Positions 22,676 to 26,253 of a DNA stretch of 26,253 nucleotides are shown here, piece after piece. The notes beneath the pieces are model-generated. The model saw only the letters and a program-made list of their open reading frames with translations, was not told the DNA's origin and did not search any database. Both the position numbers and the translations under genes were made by a program. Each line of letters begins with the position of its first letter. The first letter of the stretch is position 1. This DNA comes from DASRHT01 sp035293765 (GTDB lineage: Bacteria; Chloroflexota; Ktedonobacteria; Ktedonobacterales; Ktedonobacteraceae). Location of the stretch: positions 1 through 26,253 of the forward strand of contig DATGMF010000096.1 in NCBI GenBank assembly GCA_035293765.1, given 5' to 3'.

Positions 22676-24751
22676 TTAGAGTCCGTTCCAAGAATTATAA
22701 GGCACCAGGCGAGCATGCGGGCTATTGTAGACAATAACAATTGTTCCATGCTCTATCAGGGGAATAGAACGAGGGTCGCCGCTATAGTTCCGCATGTTCC
22801 CATCGGCATCAAAGGCGTAAAAGGCCAGGGGATGAGTTGCGTCAGACTGATAATCGGCAACCTGTGTTCGGCTAAGTGGTTGCCCCCAGACGTCAAAAAA
22901 TTCCCCCAGTCTATAGGTGCGGTTCGTCGAAGCGTCAATGTGAATAATATTATCGGCCTCGAACACATGCAGAGGATACAGGCAGCTTGTTTGACCATTT
23001 GACGCAAAGGGAGTTACGCCCGGCTGGGGCGGAGCCACGCTGCCGATGCCAGAGGGAACGCCCACCTGTTGATCGTTGACGTAAACTGTTAAATGAACAC
23101 TGGCACGCTGCTCCGAACCGAGAGTTGCCTGACAGAGCATGCCGTCCACCGGCTGACCAGTAGCAGGGTTGCCGCGAGAGAGTTGAAAGTTTGAAACCGC
23201 ATGAGTGGGCGTGGCAAGCGCGACCGGCAGGACAACCAGCACAGCCACAAGCCCCCCGACCACGCAAATGCTCACTTGTTTTTGGAAAGTGCTTACGCGA
23301 CCCCGCTTTGGTTGGGGCTGCAAAGCTGCTGCTGGTCCTTGTGGCTGCCCCGATTCATCTCTGGGCAACGGCTTATTGAGCACATCTGCATAATCATTGA
23401 GCGTAACCCGCAGGTAGAGTGAGCTGGTAATAATCAGAATAGCCACAGATGTGAAAAGCGTATCAATTGGCCCGAGAAAGAGTCCCCCGATTTGGATTGT
23501 TTTATCGCGCAGGGCTGTAATCAGCAGTGGTACAAGAGTGAGCGAGAGCAAAGTTACAATAGTAAGCATTTGTGTCAGCATGGAGTTCACCCGTCCCATC
23601 ATAGCCCGAGGCGTGGCCTTGAAAAAGATGGGGCCAAAGGCAACCGAGGACATGGATTGTGATACGCCCAGGAGAAATACAGTGGCAAACGCAGCTATCA
23701 AATTGGTAAGCCGGGCAAAGACGAAAAACAGCAAGCCATTTGTCAGCACAGAGACCCAGTACGCTCTAACGGGACCGATGCGTGGCCGCAACCAGGGAAC
23801 GGCAAAGGTCGCTCCTACAATCGCACCTATCCCGATAATCACATTGATATAAGCATACGCTTGTGGAGCAGCATGCAGATTATTCGTGACAAAGTAGAGC
23901 TCGAAGACTTCAATCCCAGCCCCGGCAGTAACAAACATCATCGCGACAATTATCGCTATCAGGAGCCTGTTCCCAAAGGTAAAGCGTATGCCCTCCAGAA
24001 ATTCTTGCAAAAAATCACTTTTGGCGCTCTTCTGCTCAGATATGCTCTCCTCTTTCTCCTGGATCTGCTTCTCCTTATGCGGAATACGTACCATGTAAAA
24101 AGCGAAGAAAGAAATGATGAAAGAAAGAATATTCAAAACAATGGCCCACTGGATGCCGACGGTGAAGAAAACGAACGCGCCTATAGGCGGACCCACTATG
24201 GTAGCCGTGATATTCAATACCTGACCACGCCCAAAGGCACGAGGGAGGTCTGGCTCATCCACGATATCATAAAGTATAACTGCCAGTGCATTGTTCACAA
24301 AAGGATTACAGGCGTTGTTGAGGACAACCGCAATATAAACACAGATAAGTTGCAACAGGTTAGCGGACTCGCTGCCAGCAGGAAAAGGCAGCGGCACTAT
24401 GCCGGTAGCCAGGAGGAGCAAGGTAAAAAGAATCGCTCGCGCAGCATCCATGAACAACTGTGTGCGCCGTGCATCCCAGCGATCTACATACACTCCCGCA
24501 AATATATTGGTCACCAGCGCAACAAGCGTGGGTAGCAAAGCAAGGCCACCGAGAGCAAAAGCGGCCCAGGGAGCATTACGTGCAAGAGTGGTCGCAACCC
24601 AGAGCAGCAATGATATGCCAAAGATGACATTACCTATCTGGGAAAATGTGAGACCAATCCAATTGTAGGCATAGTTACGATTTATCAGGAGGCGTTCCAG
24701 CGGTGTACGAGGTTTTTTCTCGTCCTGCGAAGGCGAAATTACTGTATTCAT
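22676..24751 (-). CDS. MFS exporter fused to an extra membrane segment and an extracytoplasmic domain
   Basis: Residues about 25-460 form an MFS transporter of the EntS-like/MFS_3 group with 10-12 membrane segments. The motif-A-like loop is AGVYVDRWDARRTQLFMDAAR, and TPRAMMGRVNSM marks the second half. A charged linker (LPRDESGQPQGP, then KRGRVSTFQKQ) is followed by a further membrane segment (VSICVVGGLVAVLVVLPVALA, about 492-515) and a 175-residue domain expected outside the membrane. This domain has two Cys (GMLCQAT, TSCLYPLH), then IIHIDASTNRTYRLGEFFDVWGQPLS and GDPRSIPLIEHGTIVIVYNSP. I recall similar HIxxxxxRTYxLGxFFDIWGQ domains as secreted or anchored proteins of unknown function in Chloroflexota. 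The ATG at 24751 has AAGGG upstream. It is the first gene of the NRPS operon and most likely exports the peptide. Confidence 0.88.
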   Translation of the reverse strand: MNTVISPSQDEKKPRTPLERLLINRNYAYNWIGLTFSQIGNVIFGISLLLWVATTLARNAPWAAFALGGLALLPTLVALVTNIFAGVYVDRWDARRTQLFMDAARAILFTLLLLATGIVPLPFPAGSESANLLQLICVYIAVVLNNACNPFVNNALAVILYDIVDEPDLPRAFGRGQVLNITATIVGPPIGAFVFFTVGIQWAIVLNILSFIISFFAFYMVRIPHKEKQIQEKEESISEQKSAKSDFLQEFLEGIRFTFGNRLLIAIIVAMMFVTAGAGIEVFELYFVTNNLHAAPQAYAYINVIIGIGAIVGATFAVPWLRPRIGPVRAYWVSVLTNGLLFFVFARLTNLIAAFATVFLLGVSQSMSSVAFGPIFFKATPRAMMGRVNSMLTQMLTIVTLLSLTLVPLLITALRDKTIQIGGLFLGPIDTLFTSVAILIITSSLYLRVTLNDYADVLNKPLPRDESGQPQGPAAALQPQPKRGRVSTFQKQVSICVVGGLVAVLVVLPVALATPTHAVSNFQLSRGNPATGQPVDGMLCQATLGSEQRASVHLTVYVNDQQVGVPSGIGSVAPPQPGVTPFASNGQTSCLYPLHVFEADNIIHIDASTNRTYRLGEFFDVWGQPLSRTQVADYQSDATHPLAFYAFDADGNMRNYSGDPRSIPLIEHGTIVIVYNSPHARLVPYNSWNGL

Positions 24752-24779
24752 AGTTCTACCCTTACTGGATGAAATAACG

Positions 24780-24794
24780 CAGTTAGTATAACTG
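24780..24794. promoter_or_regulatory. Palindromic operator-like site over the -10 box
   Basis: CAGTTA-GTA-TAACTG is a perfect 6-bp inverted repeat with a 3-bp centre. It contains the whole -10 box of the NRPS operon promoter. A dimeric regulator bound here would block RNA polymerase. No regulator gene is visible in the operon. Confidence 0.55.
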
Positions 24795-24813
24795 ACCGCT
24801 TTCTACCTGTCAA
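24785..24813 (-). promoter_or_regulatory. Sigma-70 type promoter of the NRPS operon
   Basis: On the minus strand TTGACA (24808-24813) and TATACT (24785-24790) are 17 bp apart. This is a perfect -35 and a five-of-six -10. The predicted transcription start, near 24778, gives a leader of about 27 nt to the transporter ATG. The promoter lies between the GNAT gene and the transporter and would drive transporter, both NRPS genes and perhaps the ferric-reductase-like gene. Confidence 0.8.
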
Positions 24814-24866
24814 GACAACTTTTAGTCGAAAATTGAGCAAATAGTATCGCATGCCATTTCTATATT

Positions 24867-25619
24867 TTAAGTGGAAAGCACGTTCTCATAGTGTATCCAT
24901 ATATTGGCTTCCTCGTAGCGCCCCTGGTTTTGTTCGCGATCAATCACAATGGGACTGAGCGCGCCTGCCACGGTATAGTCGCCGCTTTCAGGAAAACTCA
25001 TCCCCGTCCATTCCTCCCATCGCTCCACCGTCTCGGTGATGACCATAGAAAGAGGAGCAATGCCAATGATCTTTGCACCCAGGCGCCAATGAATACGCAA
25101 CCAGGGATCGAACGGTGCGCCATCCTCCCGCTTCCATTGCATATATTCTTCCATAGAGATAAGAGGGTAGTTGCTTTTGAGCGAGGGTCTGAGGGGAATC
25201 ACGAGGTCGTTCAGGTTGTGAGTTACGGCAATATCTTTCATTGCCTGCACCATAGACTCGCTCAACCCTTTTCCTTGAAAGCCGGGGGCGATTACAATCG
25301 AGAGGCCACAAAGGGCAGTGGGAAGACGGCCCTCCTCATAATCGTGAAAGCCCTGTTCCAGCACGGCATCCCAGCCACTCGGCAAGCCTTCCACGGTCCC
25401 ATCCCAGACGAAAGGGATCGTATGGCCTGCGGCAAGAGCGTCATCATGCTCATTGCAGAGGACGTACTGGAAATCGGGAAAGGTGGAAAAAAGGGAGCCC
25501 CAGTAACGGATTGCGATAGGGTCATTGAGGACGAATTCCGGCCAGCTCTCGCTATGCAGGCGTGGCATCTCCGCTTCCAGCTCTGGTCGCTGCGACAGCG
25601 TTATACAGCTATATACCAT
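24867..25619 (-). CDS. GNAT-like N-acetyltransferase
   Basis: This 250-aa protein has the core of the GNAT fold. The acetyl-CoA pyrophosphate-binding turn is in LSIVIAPGFQGKGLSESMVQAM (Q-G-K-G-L), after the strand of motif A. The N-terminal part (WPEFVLNDPIAIRYWGSLFSTFPDFQYVL, DALAAGHTIPFVWDG) fits the GNAT N-terminal strands. The C-terminal part, from about residue 165, is longer than in small GNATs (WREDGAPFDPWLRIHWRLGAKIIGIAP). The ATG at 25617-25619 is chosen, with AAGGAAAG a few nt upstream; a TTG at 25652 lies at or before the predicted transcription start. The acceptor is unknown. It is oriented like the NRPS operon and lies just upstream of its promoter, so a part in tailoring or self-protection is possible but unproven. 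Confidence 0.75.
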   Translation of the reverse strand: MVYSCITLSQRPELEAEMPRLHSESWPEFVLNDPIAIRYWGSLFSTFPDFQYVLCNEHDDALAAGHTIPFVWDGTVEGLPSGWDAVLEQGFHDYEEGRLPTALCGLSIVIAPGFQGKGLSESMVQAMKDIAVTHNLNDLVIPLRPSLKSNYPLISMEEYMQWKREDGAPFDPWLRIHWRLGAKIIGIAPLSMVITETVERWEEWTGMSFPESGDYTVAGALSPIVIDREQNQGRYEEANIWIHYENVLST

Positions 25620-25653
25620 TTCTCTTTCCTTTTCTGCCGGGCCATTTTTCAAA

Positions 25654-25662
25654 AGTATAACA
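25654..25662 (-). promoter_or_regulatory. Extended -10 promoter for the GNAT gene
   Basis: On the minus strand TGT-TATACT (TATACT at 25654-25659) is a good extended -10 box. The -35 region (TGGGAA) is weak. The predicted start is near 25647, about 28 nt before the ATG. Confidence 0.5.
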
Positions 25663-25763
25663 TTTTTTCTCCATCTTTCCCATATTTCCTTGCTTGCTTG
25701 TTACCTTTACCTATGCTTTGATAATCGGAAAGATCCAGTCTGGAGTCCGAAATATTTAATATC

Positions 25764-25792
25764 TTGTACTTTTTTTTAAGTACTGGTATACT
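25764..25792 (+). promoter_or_regulatory. Promoter of the type II thioesterase gene with palindromic spacer
   Basis: TTGTAC (25764-25769) and TATACT (25787-25792) are 17 bp apart, and TGG before the -10 makes it an extended -10. Within it GTACTT-N6-AAGTAC (25766-25783) is a perfect inverted repeat spanning the -35 end and the spacer. This is a plausible operator. The start of transcription should be near 25799. Confidence 0.65.
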
Positions 25793-25809
25793 TTTCCAAA
25801 GGGCAAAAG

Positions 25810-26253
25810 ATGGAGGGTCTCTCAAAGGCTATGCCAGGTTTATCGCGCAATACTCTCTGGGTGAAATGCTCAAAACCTCATCCCCAGGCACGCTCCCGCT
25901 TATTTTGTTTTCCCTATGCCGGTGGGGGCGCATCGTTGTTCAGGAATTGGGCAAATCGATTACCCAGCGAGGTCAAGGGGTGTGCCGTGCAATTCCCTGG
26001 GCGGGAGGACCGTCTGGCGGAGTTTGCTTTTACCAGGATGCCACCTCTGGTTGAGTCGCTTGCTAATGCGCTTGATCCCCACCTGCAAGAGAAACCTTAT
26101 GCTTTCTTTGGTCATAGTATGGGCGCTTTTGTGAGTTTTGAACTAGCTCGCTCCCTGCGTCAGCAGCGTCATGCCCATGCAGGCCCGGTACAGGTATTTG
26201 TCTCGGCTCAACGCGCTCCCCACCTCCCTGACCCGGAACCCCCCGTTCATGCT
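25810..26253 (+). CDS. Type II thioesterase (partial, runs off the right edge)
   Basis: The first 148 residues of an alpha/beta-hydrolase thioesterase of the GrsT/TEII family are present. These enzymes free blocked carrier proteins of NRPS assembly lines. Family marks are LFCFPYAGGGASLFRNWA, VQFPGREDRLAEFAF and YAFFGHSMGAFVSFELA, the last with the nucleophile Ser in GHSMG. The Asp and His of the triad lie beyond the window. Two in-frame ATGs compete. The one at 25810 has AAAGGG just upstream but lies only about 11 nt after the predicted transcription start. The one at 25831 gives the usual family N-terminal length and has GGAGGG 13 nt upstream. It diverges from the GNAT gene and is most likely a partner of the NRPS operon. 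Its closeness suggests that the cluster continues to the right. Confidence 0.9.
   Translation, partial: MEGLSKAMPGLSRNTLWVKCSKPHPQARSRLFCFPYAGGGASLFRNWANRLPSEVKGCAVQFPGREDRLAEFAFTRMPPLVESLANALDPHLQEKPYAFFGHSMGAFVSFELARSLRQQRHAHAGPVQVFVSAQRAPHLPDPEPPVHA

Noticed and set aside
23861..24535. Plus-strand 224-codon frame in the transporter gene
   Set aside because: It is antisense to the MFS body. Its highly charged translation (many R, N, Y, E) is the mirror of hydrophobic codons and not a real protein.
24891..25721. Plus-strand 276-codon frame opposite the GNAT gene
   Set aside because: It is longer than the GNAT frame, but only the minus-strand product shows a protein-family motif (Q-G-K-G-L in the acetyl-CoA loop), a ribosome site and a promoter.

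Overview
The window looks like a chromosomal piece of a Ktedonobacteria-type Chloroflexota genome. This is an inference from the type of XRE/TPR regulator remnant, the C-terminal domain on the transporter, the many long NRPS genes and the moderate GC content. No rRNA or housekeeping gene is present to confirm it. No tRNA, insertion sequence, CRISPR array or phage gene was seen.

Left part, about 1-3030 (+ strand): the open end of an unrecognised small frame overlaps a Dfp/CoaC-like flavoprotein by ATGA. The flavoprotein is followed closely by an unrecognised small protein and an L-aspartate dehydrogenase-like enzyme, which together look like one operon. A luciferase-like flavin-dependent monooxygenase follows with its own strong ribosome binding site. 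On the minus strand (3109-4452) lie an unrecognised 136-residue protein and the C-terminal TPR part of an XRE-type regulator. The regulator's HTH half appears lost or scattered over other frames, so it is probably a pseudogene. A class I methyltransferase (4730-5602, +) and a ferric-reductase-like membrane protein (5762-6496, -) follow.

Main part, 6581-24813 (- strand): a nonribosomal peptide operon. A near-consensus sigma-70 promoter whose -10 box sits in a perfect palindrome drives an MFS exporter fused to an extra membrane segment and an extracytoplasmic domain. Behind it come a three-module NRPS (C-A-PCP x3, 3374 aa) and a one-module NRPS (C-A-[N-methyltransferase]-PCP-E-like, 1967 aa). 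Specificity residues read by eye suggest X - Pro(-like) - Asn - N-methyl-Gly (sarcosine). The first residue is unreadable. The first module starts with a C domain, so an acyl starter is possible. The last module ends in an epimerization-type domain whose catalytic motif is broken (HFxxADI instead of HHxxxDG), and neither NRPS has a thioesterase or reductase domain. How the peptide is released is therefore open.

Right part, 24867-26253: a GNAT-like acetyltransferase (-) and a type II thioesterase (+, cut by the window edge) diverge from a short region with two good promoters. They are probably the editing and tailoring partners of the NRPS operon, and more of the cluster may lie to the right. 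A second notable point is a short repeat (GATTCATCGTGGGAGCCC and relatives). It is present as four in-frame tandem copies inside one A domain, once in another reading frame inside another A domain, and possibly as a decayed copy in the transporter linker.
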